Translations under genes and position numbers: made by a program
Part shown: piece by piece, positions 1 through 9,326 of the stretch
How the letters are laid out: each line of letters starts with the position of its first letter
Position numbering within the stretch: the stretch's first letter is position 1
Origin: Oxalobacteraceae bacterium
Lineage (GTDB): Bacteria; Pseudomonadota; Gammaproteobacteria; Burkholderiales; Burkholderiaceae_D
DNA: 63,563 nucleotides
NCBI GenBank assembly: GCA_021768485.1
Contig: JAIZVZ010000011.1
Span: 1 to 63,563 of the forward strand
Direction: 5' to 3'
The notes under the pieces: model-generated
The model's database searches: none
What the model was told of the DNA's origin: nothing
The model's input: only the letters and a program-made list of their open reading frames with translations

Positions 1-959
1 CTGCGCAGTTGCGCCAGGTCGGCTTCGGCATAGGGCCGGGCGCGGCGCGCCAGGTCTTCGAGAAAATCGACCACTTGCGCCGGGCTGCTGGCCATCTTGG
101 CCACCAGCGAGACTTCGGCGTAATTGCGGTAACCGAGCATCTTGGCCTCTTCGTCGCGCAGGCGCAGCAATTCGACGATGTTGGCGCTATTGTCCCATTT
201 GGCTTTTTCGCTGAAGTCGTCGCCGAGCTCGGAGGCGCGGGTGGCATTGGCGCGATAAATGGTCTGGCGCAGGCTGCGCTTGTCGGCGAACTGCAGCAGC
301 GGAAAATACGAGGGAAAGTGCAGCGTGAACTGGTAGCCGCTCTTGCCGTCCTTGTCGGCGGCGGCCCTGGCCGCCTGCACCACATCGTCGGGCAGGCCGG
401 CCAGATCGGCGACGTCGGTCACCAGCAGCTTGTAGTCGTTGGTGGCGTCGAGCAGATTTTCGGAAAAACGCGTCGAGACCCTGGCATGCTGCTCCTGGAT
501 TTGCGCAAAGCGCGGCTTTTGTTCGTCGGGCAGTTCGGCGCCGCCCATGCGAAAACCGCGCAGCGCGTTTTCGATCACTTTCTTGCGCGCCGCCGACAGC
601 GCGGCATAGCCTTCGCTGGCGTGCAGCGCCTGGTAACGCTTGAACAGCGCCAGGTTTTGCGACAGCTCGGTCCAGAATTCGGTGACCTTGGGCTCGTTTT
701 CATTGTAGGCCGCGCGCAGCTCGGGCGTGTCGGCGACATTGTTCAAATGGCTGACGATGCCCCAGGCGCGGCCCAGCAATTCGGTCGCGTCTTCGAGCGG
801 CAGCACGAAATTATCCCAGCTGACGGCGCCGCTCTGGGTTTGCAGCTGGGCCACGACGGCGCGGTTTTGCGCCAGCAGGCTATCGATGGCCGGCGCGACA
901 TGTTCGGGCCGAATCGCGTCAAAGCGCGGTAAATCCGAAAAATCGAGTAGCGGGTTCAT
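1..959 (-). CDS. prlC: Oligopeptidase A (M3 family zinc metallopeptidase), N-terminal part, truncated by window edge
   Basis: Cytoplasmic M3-family oligopeptidase that degrades short peptides, including cleaved signal peptides. The reverse strand opens with MNPLLDFSDLPRFDAIRPEHV, the typical OpdA/PrlC start, and reads open for about 319 codons to the window edge. The HEXXH zinc site lies in the missing C-terminal half, so catalysis cannot be checked. The ATG is preceded by an AAGGAAT-type ribosome site and lies 12 bp after the folD stop, so folD and prlC are probably cotranscribed. The family call is firm from the N-terminal helical region; the choice between PrlC and the related Dcp rests on this N terminus. 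Confidence 0.9.
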   Translation of the reverse strand, partial: MNPLLDFSDLPRFDAIRPEHVAPAIDSLLAQNRAVVAQLQTQSGAVSWDNFVLPLEDATELLGRAWGIVSHLNNVADTPELRAAYNENEPKVTEFWTELSQNLALFKRYQALHASEGYAALSAARKKVIENALRGFRMGGAELPDEQKPRFAQIQEQHARVSTRFSENLLDATNDYKLLVTDVADLAGLPDDVVQAARAAADKDGKSGYQFTLHFPSYFPLLQFADKRSLRQTIYRANATRASELGDDFSEKAKWDNSANIVELLRLRDEEAKMLGYRNYAEVSLVAKMASSPAQVVDFLEDLARRARPYAEADLAQLR

Positions 960-971
960 GGCAATATTCCT

Positions 972-1823
972 TTAAGGGTGAAGGCGCTCGGCGGCCTCCA
1001 GTGTATTCATCAGCAGCATCGTGATCGTCATCGGTCCGACGCCGCCCGGTACCGGCGTGATATGCGAGGCGACCTCGCGCACGCCGGCGAAATCGACATC
1101 GCCGCACAGCTTGCCGGCGTCGTCGCGATTCATGCCGACGTCGATCACGATCGCGCCCGGCTTGACCATGTCGGCGGTCAGCATATTGCGACGGCCGACG
1201 GCCGCCACCACGACGTCGGCCTGGCGCGTGTGCCAGGCCAGATCCGCGGTCGCACTATGGCATATGGTCACGGTTGCGTTCGCTTGCAAGAGCATCAATG
1301 CCATCGGTTTGCCGACGGTATTGCTGCGGCCGATGACGACCGCGTGCTTGCCGCGCAAATCGATGCCGGTCGAGGCGATCATTTTCATGCAGCCGTAGGG
1401 CGTGCAAGGCTGGAAACCGGGCAGGCCGCTGGCCAGCTCGCCGGCCGACAGGACCGAAAAGCCGTCGACATCCTTGCGCGTGGAGATCGCTTCGATCACG
1501 CGCGTGCTGTCGATGTGTTTGGGCAAGGGCATTTGCACCAGGATGCCGTGGATGGCGGGATCGGCATTGAGGCTGGCGATGCGCTCGAGCAAAGCCTGTT
1601 CCGACAGCTGGGCATCGTATTTTTCGAGTATCGAATGAAAGCCGACGTCGGCGCAGGCCTTGACCTTGTTGCGCACATAGACCTGGCTGGCAGGATCGTC
1701 GCCGACCAGGATCACGGCCAGGCCCGGCTGTTTGCCGGCTGCGCTCAGGACGGCCGTGCGTTGTGCGATTTCGGCTCGCAATTGTTCGGAAAGGGCTACG
1801 CCGCTGATTAATTGTGCTGACAT
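972..1823 (-). CDS. folD: Bifunctional methylenetetrahydrofolate dehydrogenase/cyclohydrolase FolD
   Basis: Interconverts 5,10-methylene-THF and 10-formyl-THF using NADP, feeding purine and formyl-methionine synthesis. The 283-residue protein has the FolD landmarks: [13 protein letters not shown] carrying the catalytic Lys, the PLPKHID segment, the [15 protein letters not shown] dinucleotide loop and the C-terminal [13 protein letters not shown] motif. The ATG of MSAQLISG was chosen because the open frame upstream is low-complexity, unlike FolD, and the resulting length matches the family. It is the first gene of a minus-strand unit with prlC and diverges from aceE. Its formyl donor product is the cofactor of purN, also in this window. 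Confidence 0.97.
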   Translation of the reverse strand: MSAQLISGVALSEQLRAEIAQRTAVLSAAGKQPGLAVILVGDDPASQVYVRNKVKACADVGFHSILEKYDAQLSEQALLERIASLNADPAIHGILVQMPLPKHIDSTRVIEAISTRKDVDGFSVLSAGELASGLPGFQPCTPYGCMKMIASTGIDLRGKHAVVIGRSNTVGKPMALMLLQANATVTICHSATADLAWHTRQADVVVAAVGRRNMLTADMVKPGAIVIDVGMNRDDAGKLCGDVDFAGVREVASHITPVPGGVGPMTITMLLMNTLEAAERLHP

Positions 1824-2376
1824 CGTCTGTGGTCCAACATGCAAAGAGTGGAAGAAAGTGGGGCGCTGGCGCCGTTGCGCCATTTTGCGGACCCAGGCCG
1901 TGATTATAAGGCGCGCCACCGCGTATCGGGCGCAGTGCGGCCTGCTTGCGGGTCGAAATGGATGCACAAAGCCTTATTTTTTAATCAAAAACGCAAAATA
2001 TCGCGTTTTTCTCAGCTGGCAGGGCACTGGCGTGACTATTGGTGAACGGCAATAAAGTGGCTTTAAATCTCATAATATGAAATTCAGTTCCGCAATTTGG
2101 TAAATTATCAAACTCTGTTAGAATTCCCACACGTATTAATAATTCCATCTTATATTGCAACTTAGTTCTCAACTTGCTTTCCCAGTTGTCTCCTAAATGG
2201 TTTGCAATTTTTCCGTCGCTTTCCATCGTGACGAGAAACGGAGCGGAATGTCTGTCGCTTTGCTAAGCGAGCAATACGTAAAACACCTCTAATAAAAATA
2301 ATCCACACGTAGCAATCACAGAGACTGCCGGAGCAGTGCGACTCGGTTCCGGCAAATATAATTAAGGAGATGTGCA
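1824..2376. other. Divergent folD/aceE intergenic region (553 bp, AT-rich)
   Basis: No convincing gene is present; the short open frames here lack coding character. The DNA is much more AT-rich than its flanks and must hold the divergent promoters. Visible structures are an inverted repeat AAAAACGC/GCGTTTTT at 1987-1994 and 2003-2010 (8-nt loop), a short hairpin TCGCTT/AAGCGA at 2255-2260 and 2265-2270, and a hairpin at 2326-2354 listed separately. I could not identify a reliable -35/-10 pair or a PdhR-like operator. Confidence 0.6.
2326..2354 (+). promoter_or_regulatory. Hairpin in the aceE 5' leader just upstream of the ribosome site
   Basis: Perfect 7-bp arms TGCCGGA (2326-2332) and TCCGGCA (2348-2354) enclose a 15-nt loop. 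The aceE ribosome site AAGGAG follows at about 2363-2368 and the ATG at 2377. The placement would suit translational control or mRNA protection; no function is shown. Confidence 0.35.
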
Positions 2377-5073
2377 ATGTCAGCTCAACCAGACCAAATC
2401 ATGGTCCCGGCCAGCAACGATCCCGATGCCGTGGAAACCCAGGAATGGCTCGATGCCCTCGATGCCGTGATTGCAGCCGAAGGGCCGGCCCGCGCCCACT
2501 ATCTGATGGAGCGCATGGTCGACCTGGCCCGTCAGCGCGGCGCCCAGATTCCGTTTTCCAGCAATACCGCCTACGTCAACACGATTCCCACCGACCTCGA
2601 GCAGCATTGCCCCGGCAACCTCGAGTATGAAGAAAAGCTGCGCTCGTGGATGCGCTGGAACGCCATGGCCATGGTGGTCAAGACCAATCGCGAAGACGGC
2701 GACCTCGGCGGCCATATTTCGAGCTTTGCCTCGCTGGCCAATATGCTGGGCATCGGCTTCAATCATTTCTGGCATGCGCCGACCGCCGATCACGGCGGCG
2801 ACCTGATCTATATCCAGGGCCATTCCTCGCCCGGCATTTATGCCCGCGCGTTTTTGGAAGGCCGCTTGTCGGAAGAGCAGTTGCATCACTTCCGGCGCGA
2901 GGTCGACGGCAAGGGCCTGTCTTCCTACCCGCATCCGAAACTGATGCCCGAATTCTGGCAGTTCCCGACCGTCTCGATGGGCCTTGGGCCGTTGATGGCG
3001 ATTTACCAGGCGCGCTTTTTGAAGTATCTGCATGCGCGCTCGATTGCCGACACGGCCAACCGCAAGGTCTGGGTCTTTTGCGGCGACGGCGAAATGGACG
3101 AGCCGGAATCGATGGGCGCGATCGGCATGGCCGCCCGCGAGCGGCTCGACAACCTGGTCATGGTGGTCAACTGCAATCTGCAGCGCCTCGACGGTCCGGT
3201 GCGCGGCAATGGCAAGATCATCCAGGAACTCGAAGCCGATTTCCGCGGCGCCGGCTGGAATGTCATCAAGGTCATCTGGGGTCCGGGCTGGGATGCTCTG
3301 CTGGCAAAGGACAAGGACGGCATTCTGCAGCGCGTGATGATGGAAACCGTCGACGGCGAATACCAGAATTACAAGGCCAAGGATGGCGCTTACGTGCGTC
3401 AGCATTTCTTCGGCAAGCACCCGAAATTGCTGGAAATGGTGGCCAACATGACCGACGACGACCTCTGGCGCCTGACGCGCGGCGGTCACGACCCGCACAA
3501 AAATTATGCCGCTTTCAAGCTGGCCCAGGAACACAAGGACCAGCCGACCGTCCTGCTGATCAAGACCGTCAAGGGTTTCGGCATGGGCAAGTCGGGCGAA
3601 GGCCGCAATACCGCGCACCAGACCAAAAAGCTCGACGACGATGCCGTGCGCGAAATGCGCGACCGTTTCAGCATTCCGATCCCGGACGACAAGCTGCACG
3701 AAATCCCGTTCTACAAGCCGGCCGACGATGCTCCGGAAATGATTTATCTGCACGAACGGCGCAAGGCGCTTGGCGGCTATCTGCCGCAGCGCCGCATGCA
3801 AGCCGATGAAAAACTGCCGGTGCCGGCGCTGTCGGCCTTCCACAACGTGCTCGAGCCGACCGCCAACGGGCGCGAAATTTCGACCACCCAGGCTTATGTG
3901 CGCATCATCTCGACCTTGCTGCGCGATCCGGCGCTGGGCCAGCGCATCGTGCCGATCCTGGTCGACGAATCGCGCACCTTCGGCATGGAAGGCCTGTTCC
4001 GCCAGATCGGCATCTTCAATCAGCAGGGCCAGTTGTACGAGCCGGTCGACAAGGACCAGGTCATGTATTACCGCGAAGACAAGGCCGGCCAGATTTTGCA
4101 GGAAGGGATTAACGAAGCCGGCGGCATGAGTTCCTGGATTGCGGCGGCCACCTCGTATTCGAGCAATAACCGCATCATGATTCCGTTCTTCACCTTCTAT
4201 TCGATGTTCGGCATGCAGCGCGTCGGCGATCTCGTGTGGGCGGCCGGCGACATGCGCGCGCGCGGCTTCCTGATGGGCGGCACGGCAGGGCGCACCACGC
4301 TCAATGGCGAAGGCCTGCAGCACGAAGACGGCCACAGCCACATCCTGGCGGCGACGGTGCCGAACTGCCTGCCTTACGATCCGAGCTTTTCGCATGAGGT
4401 GGCGGTCGTCATCCAGGATGGCTTGCGGCGCATGATAGAAAACCAGGAAGACGTGTTTTACTACATCACCCTGATGAATGAAAATTATCCGCATCCGGGC
4501 CTGAAGGCCGGCGACGAGGAAAACATCATCAAGGGCATGTATCTGCTGTCCAAGAGCGTGTTCGAAGCCAAGCACCGCGTGCAGCTGATCGGTTGCGGCA
4601 CGATCTTGCGCGAATCGATCGAAGCGGCGCAATTGCTGCAGGACGACTGGGGCATCGCCGCCGACGTCTGGTCGGCGCCGTCGTTGACGCTGGTGGCGCG
4701 CGACGGTCAGGATTGCGAGCGCTGGAACATGATGCATCCGACCGAAACGCCGCGCGTGCCGCATGTGGCCCAGTGCCTGGGCGCCACCAGCGGCCCGATC
4801 GTCGCCACCACCGACTATATGCGCGCCTTCGCCGAACAGGTGCGTGCTTTCGTGCCGAAGGGCCGCAGCTATAAAGTGCTCGGCACCGACGGCTTCGGCC
4901 GCTCCGACAGCCGTGTCAAGCTGCGCGAGTTCTTCGAAGTGAACCGTTATTACGTGGTCGTGGCGGCGTTGAAGGAGTTGGCCGATGAAGGCGCGATTTC
5001 GGCCTCGGTGGTCGCCCAGGCGATCGCCAAGTATGGCCTCAATCCGGACAAGCCGAATCCGGTCACGCAGTAA
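2377..5073 (+). CDS. aceE: Pyruvate dehydrogenase E1 component, homodimeric type
   Basis: Thiamine-diphosphate-dependent decarboxylase that passes the acetyl group of pyruvate to the lipoyl arms of AceF. The 898-residue length is close to the usual 885-900 of the single-chain gammaproteobacterial/betaproteobacterial E1. The ThDP/Mg motif is GDGEMDEPESMGAIG from about residue 236, closed by Asn in VVNCNLQRLDGPVRGNGK. A clear AAGGAG site sits about 8 bp before the ATG. It leads the operon aceE-aceF-HslV-like-lpdA, followed by a 168-bp gap with a hairpin before aceF. The long open frame on the opposite strand is a GC-rich shadow. Confidence 0.98.
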   Translation: MSAQPDQIMVPASNDPDAVETQEWLDALDAVIAAEGPARAHYLMERMVDLARQRGAQIPFSSNTAYVNTIPTDLEQHCPGNLEYEEKLRSWMRWNAMAMVVKTNREDGDLGGHISSFASLANMLGIGFNHFWHAPTADHGGDLIYIQGHSSPGIYARAFLEGRLSEEQLHHFRREVDGKGLSSYPHPKLMPEFWQFPTVSMGLGPLMAIYQARFLKYLHARSIADTANRKVWVFCGDGEMDEPESMGAIGMAARERLDNLVMVVNCNLQRLDGPVRGNGKIIQELEADFRGAGWNVIKVIWGPGWDALLAKDKDGILQRVMMETVDGEYQNYKAKDGAYVRQHFFGKHPKLLEMVANMTDDDLWRLTRGGHDPHKNYAAFKLAQEHKDQPTVLLIKTVKGFGMGKSGEGRNTAHQTKKLDDDAVREMRDRFSIPIPDDKLHEIPFYKPADDAPEMIYLHERRKALGGYLPQRRMQADEKLPVPALSAFHNVLEPTANGREISTTQAYVRIISTLLRDPALGQRIVPILVDESRTFGMEGLFRQIGIFNQQGQLYEPVDKDQVMYYREDKAGQILQEGINEAGGMSSWIAAATSYSSNNRIMIPFFTFYSMFGMQRVGDLVWAAGDMRARGFLMGGTAGRTTLNGEGLQHEDGHSHILAATVPNCLPYDPSFSHEVAVVIQDGLRRMIENQEDVFYYITLMNENYPHPGLKAGDEENIIKGMYLLSKSVFEAKHRVQLIGCGTILRESIEAAQLLQDDWGIAADVWSAPSLTLVARDGQDCERWNMMHPTETPRVPHVAQCLGATSGPIVATTDYMRAFAEQVRAFVPKGRSYKVLGTDGFGRSDSRVKLREFFEVNRYYVVVAALKELADEGAISASVVAQAIAKYGLNPDKPNPVTQ

Positions 5074-5125
5074 GCTTATAACGCTGTAATTTTTAAAAGC
5101 AGCAATCTTAAAGTTGCAATACGTC

Positions 5126-5154
5126 GGCCGCACCGGCATCCTGTCGGTGCGGCC
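5126..5154 (+). other. Intercistronic hairpin between aceE and aceF
   Basis: Perfect 10-bp arms GGCCGCACCG (5126-5135) and CGGTGCGGCC (5145-5154) enclose 9 nt. No T-tract follows, so it is not a standard intrinsic terminator. It could be an RNA-processing or stabilising element that sets the E1:E2 ratio; this is inference. Confidence 0.4.
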
Positions 5155-5241
5155 CCGGCATCGAGGGCGCTGCCTTAGCCCGAATAATAAATCCTGCCCG
5201 GCCAGTCATGGACGGGAACGGGAACACATGGAGCGAACGCT

Positions 5242-6618
5242 ATGAGCATTGTGGAAGTCAAAGTTCCGGATATCGGCGATTTCAAGGATGTCGAAGTCAT
5301 CGAATTGATGGTCAAGGTCGGCGACACGGTCAAGCTCGACCAGTCGCTGGTGACGGTCGAGTCGGACAAGGCCAGCATGGAAATCCCGTCCAGCCATGCC
5401 GGCGTGATCAAGGAATTGAAGGTCAAGATCGGCGACAAGATTAACGAAGGCATGCTGCTGTTGTTGCTCGATAGCGCAGATGTGGCTGCATCGGCGAGTG
5501 CGGCGGCAGCTCCGGCCGCCGCCGCCGTCGTTCCGGCACCGGCACCAGCAGTCGCACCGGTACCCGCAGCCGCACCGGCACCCGCAGTCGCACCGGCAGC
5601 GGCACCGGCACCGGCACCCGCAGTCGCACCGGCAGCGGCAGCGGCACCGGCACCGGCACCGGCGGCGGGCGCCGTCCATGGCCTGCCGGCGCATGCCTCG
5701 CCATCGATTCGCAAATATGCGCGCGAACTTGGCGTTGATCTGGCGCTGGTGGCCGGCACCGGTCCGAAAAACCGCATCACCCAGCAAGATGTGCAAGCCT
5801 TCGTCAAAGGCGTCATTGCCGGTTCCGTGCCGGGCGTCGGCGCTGTCGCGCCGTCTTCCAGGGGCGGCGCCGCGCTCGACCTGCTGCCGTGGCCATCGCT
5901 TGATTTTTCAAAATTCGGGCCTACCGAATTGTCGCCGCTGTCGCGTATCAAGAAGATCAGCGGACCCAATCTGCATCGCAACTGGGTCATGATTCCGCAT
6001 GTGACGCAATACGACGAAGCCGACGTCACCGATCTGGAGAGCTTCCGGGCCGAGGCCAATGCCGCTTACGCCAAGGCCAAGGATCCGACCAAGCTGACCA
6101 TGCTCGCATTCGTGATCAAGGCATGCGTCGCGGCCCTGAAGAAATATCCGCCATTTAATTCCTCGCTCGACGCCAGCGGCGAAAATCTGATTCTCAAGAA
6201 GTATTACCATATCGGCTTTGCGGCCGATACGCCGAACGGCCTGGTAGTGCCGGTTTTGCGCGACGCCGACAAAAAAGGCCTGGCGCAGATCGCGCAAGAG
6301 ATGGGCGAGCTGTCGGCCCAGGCGCGCGAAGGCAAGCTGAAACCGGGCGACATGCAGGGGGCGACGTTTTCGATCTCCTCGCTCGGCGGTATCGGCGGCA
6401 CCATGTTCACGCCGCTGATCAATGCGCCCGAAGTGGCAATCCTCGGCTTGTCCAAGGTCGTCACCAAGCCGGTCTGGGACGGCAAGCAGTTCGTGCCGCG
6501 CCAGATCATGCCGTTGTCGCTGTCCTACGATCACCGCGTGATCGACGGCGCCGGCGGCGTGCGCTTTACGGTGTACCTGGCCTCGGTGCTGGCCGATTTG
6601 CGCAAGACGATGCTTTAA
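5242..6618 (+). CDS. aceF: Dihydrolipoamide acetyltransferase (pyruvate dehydrogenase E2)
   Basis: Core of the pyruvate dehydrogenase complex, transferring acetyl from lipoyl-Lys to CoA. Domains in order: one lipoyl domain (about 1-75, lipoylated Lys43 in [10 protein letters not shown]), a long Ala/Pro linker (about 80-148) made of imperfect APAPAVAP-type repeats, an E1/E3-binding domain (about 151-187, SPSIRKYARELGVDL) and a catalytic domain ending in YDHRVIDG with His431 and Asp435. The 458-residue size reflects one lipoyl domain instead of the three in E. coli. The start has GGAG about 10 bp upstream. The stop codon overlaps the first copy of a 13-bp tandem repeat. Confidence 0.98.
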   Translation: MSIVEVKVPDIGDFKDVEVIELMVKVGDTVKLDQSLVTVESDKASMEIPSSHAGVIKELKVKIGDKINEGMLLLLLDSADVAASASAAAAPAAAAVVPAPAPAVAPVPAAAPAPAVAPAAAPAPAPAVAPAAAAAPAPAPAAGAVHGLPAHASPSIRKYARELGVDLALVAGTGPKNRITQQDVQAFVKGVIAGSVPGVGAVAPSSRGGAALDLLPWPSLDFSKFGPTELSPLSRIKKISGPNLHRNWVMIPHVTQYDEADVTDLESFRAEANAAYAKAKDPTKLTMLAFVIKACVAALKKYPPFNSSLDASGENLILKKYYHIGFAADTPNGLVVPVLRDADKKGLAQIAQEMGELSAQAREGKLKPGDMQGATFSISSLGGIGGTMFTPLINAPEVAILGLSKVVTKPVWDGKQFVPRQIMPLSLSYDHRVIDGAGGVRFTVYLASVLADLRKTML

Positions 6619-6681
6619 ATTCGAGCTGTAAATTCGTGTTGCAAATTCGCGCTGTAAATGCGTGCTGCAAGCCCGTGCTGC
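6617..6681 (+). repeat. Five tandem copies of a 13-bp repeat between aceF and the HslV-like gene
   Basis: Five head-to-tail 13-mers start at 6617, 6630, 6643, 6656 and 6669 with consensus AAATTCGTGCTGC; later copies drift (AAATGCGTGCTGC, AAGCCCGTGCTGC). The aceF stop codon TAA (6616-6618) takes its two As from the first copy. The array fills most of the aceF to 6725 gap. Confidence 0.85.
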
Positions 6682-6724
6682 AGGGGCCAGGCCGGTTTGC
6701 CGGCAGTATTGAAGGGAGAAGCGC

Positions 6725-7291
6725 ATGACCACTTGCGTCGTCGTCAGAAAAAATGGGGAAGTGGCGATCGCCTCGGATTCGCTGGTCACCTTCGGCGATA
6801 CGCGGCTGCCGAACGCCTATGAAGCCAGCGACAAGATTTTCCAGGTCGGCCAGTCGTATATCGCGCTGGCCGGCAGCGCCGCCCACTTTCCGGTGATGCG
6901 CAAACTGCTGGCCAGCATGGGTGACGAATGCAAGCTCGACAGCCGCGATGAGGTGTTCGAAACCTTTTCGAAGGCGCATGAGATTTTGAAAGAGAAGTAT
7001 TTTCTCAACACCAAGGAAGACGAGGACGACCCTTACGAATCGTCGCAGCTGACCACGCTGATCGCCAATCCCTACGGCATTTACGGCGTCTATTCGTACC
7101 GGGAAGTGTTTTCCTTCGAGCGTTTCTGGAGTATCGGCAGCGGCCGCAGTTTCGCCCTCGGCGCCATGTATGCCGCGTACGACGGCCCGGCCAATGCCCA
7201 TGAACTGGCTTTGATAGGAGTCGAGGCCGGTGCCGAATTCGACAAGAATACTTCGGCACCGTTTCGCGTGATTAGCCTTCCGATGAAATAA
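6725..7291 (+). CDS. HslV/proteasome-beta-like Ntn hydrolase
   Basis: A 188-residue protein of the proteasome-type N-terminal nucleophile fold. After Met removal it begins [18 protein letters not shown], aligning with the HslV start: candidate nucleophile Thr1, Asp17 in IASDS, a Lys equivalent to HslV Lys33 after a three-residue insertion (SDK), and the [12 protein letters not shown] segment matching HslV IGSGG. The residues for self-processing and peptide hydrolysis are therefore retained. A GGGAG site lies about 8 bp upstream. It sits between aceF and lpdA with no HslU-type ATPase gene nearby, so its substrate and partner are unknown. Small proteins of this type may carry an MFS transporter label, but no membrane segments are visible. 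Confidence 0.8.
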   Translation: MTTCVVVRKNGEVAIASDSLVTFGDTRLPNAYEASDKIFQVGQSYIALAGSAAHFPVMRKLLASMGDECKLDSRDEVFETFSKAHEILKEKYFLNTKEDEDDPYESSQLTTLIANPYGIYGVYSYREVFSFERFWSIGSGRSFALGAMYAAYDGPANAHELALIGVEAGAEFDKNTSAPFRVISLPMK

Positions 7292-7337
7292 ACCCGCGCC
7301 GCACGCCAGTCGTTGCGGGCATATGGAGAACAGACAG

Positions 7338-9119
7338 ATGAGCATCGTAGAAGTGAAGGTTCCGGATATCGGCGATTTCAAGGACGTCGAGATAATCGAA
7401 TTGCTGGTCAAGCCTGGCGACACCGTCAGGGTCGATCAATCGCTGCTGACGGTCGAGTCGGACAAGGCCAGCATGGAAATTCCGTGCAGCCACGCCGGCG
7501 TGGTCAGGGAATTGAAAGTCAAGATCGGCGACAAGGTCAGCGAAGGATCATTGTTGCTGATGCTCGATACGCAGGCCGAGGCTGCGGCGCCGGCCGCTGC
7601 CACAGTCGCTGCCACCGCTGCCACACTCGCCGCAGCTGCAGCATCAGCAGCGCCAGCAGCACCAGCGCCGGCCGCTGCCGCCTATGCCGGCGCCAGCGAC
7701 GTCGAATGCGACATGCTGGTGCTCGGCGCCGGCCCGGGCGGCTATTCGGCCGCATTCCGCGCTGCCGATCTCGGCATGTCGGTGGTGCTGGTCGAGCGCT
7801 ACGATGTGCTTGGCGGCGTCTGCCTCAATGTCGGCTGTATCCCGTCCAAGGCCTTGCTGCATGTGGCGGCGGTGATCGACGAGAGCGCCGCCATGGCCGC
7901 GCATGGCGTCACTTTCGGCAAGCCGCAAGTCGATCTCGACCAATTGCGCGCCTACAAGGATAAAGTGGTCAAGACCATGACTACCGGCCTGGCCGGCATG
8001 GCCAGGTCGCGCAAGGTCAGCATCCTGACCGGCCTCGGCCAGTTCGTCGGCGCCAACCACCTGACGGTCAAGGCCGCCGACGGCAGCAGCAAGACGGTGC
8101 ACTTCAAGCAGGCCATCATCGCCGCCGGTTCGTCGGTAGTCGATCTGCCTTTCGTGCCGAAAGATCCGCGCATCGTCGACTCGACCGGCGCGCTGCAATT
8201 GCGGTCCATCCCGAAACGCATGCTGGTCATCGGTGGCGGCATCATCGGCCTGGAAATGGCAACTGTCTATTCGACGCTCGGTGCGCGCATCGACGTCGTC
8301 GAAATGCTCGACGGCCTGATGCAGGGCGCCGACCGCGACATGGTCAAGGTCTGGCAGAAATTTAACGAAAAGCGCTTCGACAAGATCATGACCAAGACCC
8401 GCACGGTGGCGGTCGAGGCTTTGGCCGAGGGCATCAAGGTCACGTTCGAGAGCGTCGAGCCGGGCCTGGCTGCGCCCGAGCCGCAGCTCTACGATATGGT
8501 CTTGGTGGCGGTCGGCCGCAGTCCGAACGGCGCCAAGATCGGCGCGGCCCAGGCCGGGGTGGCCGTCAGCGAACGCGGTTTCATCGGCGTCGACGGCCAG
8601 ATGCGCACCAATGTGCCGCATATCTTTGCCATCGGCGATGTCGTCGGTCAGCCGATGCTGGCCCACAAGGCCGTGCATGAAGCGCATGTGGCGGCCGAAG
8701 CGGCGTCGGGCCTGAAAGCCTTTTTCGATGCCAAGGTCATTCCTTCGGTGGCCTACACCGATCCCGAAGTGGCGTGGGCCGGCATCACCGAGGATGAAGC
8801 CAAGGCCAAGGGCATCAAGCTCGAGAAAGGGCACTTCCCGTGGGCTGCCAGCGGCCGCGCGGTGGCCAATGGCCGCGCCGAAGGCTTTACCAAACTGCTG
8901 TTCGACGCCGAGACCCATCGCATCGTCGGCGCCGGCATTGTCGGCACCCATGCCGGCGACATGATTGGCGAACTGGCGCTGGCCATCGAGATGGGCTGCG
9001 ACGGCACCGATATCGGCAAGACCATCCATCCGCATCCGACGCTGGGCGAGTCGATCGGCATGGCGGCCGAAGTCTATGAAGGTGTCTGCACCGACTTGCC
9101 GCCGATGCGCAAGCGCTGA
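7338..9119 (+). CDS. lpdA: Dihydrolipoamide dehydrogenase (E3) with N-terminal lipoyl domain
   Basis: Flavoprotein that reoxidises the dihydrolipoyl groups of AceF with NAD. The 593-residue form carries an extra N-terminal lipoyl domain (about 1-75, Lys43 in [10 protein letters not shown]) and an Ala/Pro linker, then the FAD loop [11 protein letters not shown], the redox disulfide Cys162/Cys167 in [13 protein letters not shown], the NAD loop [10 protein letters not shown] and the C-terminal HPHPTLGES with the catalytic His-Glu pair. The ATG at 7338 was chosen over an in-frame ATG five codons earlier because GGAG falls at the right spacing and the start then matches AceF ([18 protein letters not shown]). 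It is the last gene of the operon. Confidence 0.96.
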   Translation: MSIVEVKVPDIGDFKDVEIIELLVKPGDTVRVDQSLLTVESDKASMEIPCSHAGVVRELKVKIGDKVSEGSLLLMLDTQAEAAAPAAATVAATAATLAAAAASAAPAAPAPAAAAYAGASDVECDMLVLGAGPGGYSAAFRAADLGMSVVLVERYDVLGGVCLNVGCIPSKALLHVAAVIDESAAMAAHGVTFGKPQVDLDQLRAYKDKVVKTMTTGLAGMARSRKVSILTGLGQFVGANHLTVKAADGSSKTVHFKQAIIAAGSSVVDLPFVPKDPRIVDSTGALQLRSIPKRMLVIGGGIIGLEMATVYSTLGARIDVVEMLDGLMQGADRDMVKVWQKFNEKRFDKIMTKTRTVAVEALAEGIKVTFESVEPGLAAPEPQLYDMVLVAVGRSPNGAKIGAAQAGVAVSERGFIGVDGQMRTNVPHIFAIGDVVGQPMLAHKAVHEAHVAAEAASGLKAFFDAKVIPSVAYTDPEVAWAGITEDEAKAKGIKLEKGHFPWAASGRAVANGRAEGFTKLLFDAETHRIVGAGIVGTHAGDMIGELALAIEMGCDGTDIGKTIHPHPTLGESIGMAAEVYEGVCTDLPPMRKR

Positions 9120-9144
9120 GCTGGCAACATCGCTCGGGAAATCA

Positions 9145-9178
9145 GCCTCGCCGCCGACCGCGGCGGGGCTTTTTTTTT
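9145..9178 (+). terminator. Intrinsic terminator of the pdh operon
   Basis: A 10-bp stem (9145-9154 with 9160-9169, one G-T pair) and a 5-nt loop are followed directly by nine T residues. It lies 25 bp after the lpdA stop. Confidence 0.92.
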
Positions 9179-9326
9179 ATTGCGGCCAGGCTCTTGCTAG
9201 GCCGATTCCTGCAGGCATTTGTTTGTGCAATCCGTTTTTATCGACCAACTTTGTACGCCAGCACACAGACCGCCTGGCGCCTCTTGCGCACACTGGGCCT
9301 GTCTCTACTTTGCTGCGCGGGCTGTC

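Noticed and set aside
1981-2226. An 81-codon open frame in the folD/aceE gap
   Set aside because: AT-rich composition, no motif, and it sits where promoters are expected.
2380-5139. A 919-codon open frame on the strand opposite aceE
   Set aside because: It is the GC-rich shadow of aceE: no recognisable protein features, and aceE itself is certain.
6725-7291. Reading the small gene between aceF and lpdA as an MFS transporter
   Set aside because: No transmembrane helices; the sequence aligns with HslV catalytic residues.
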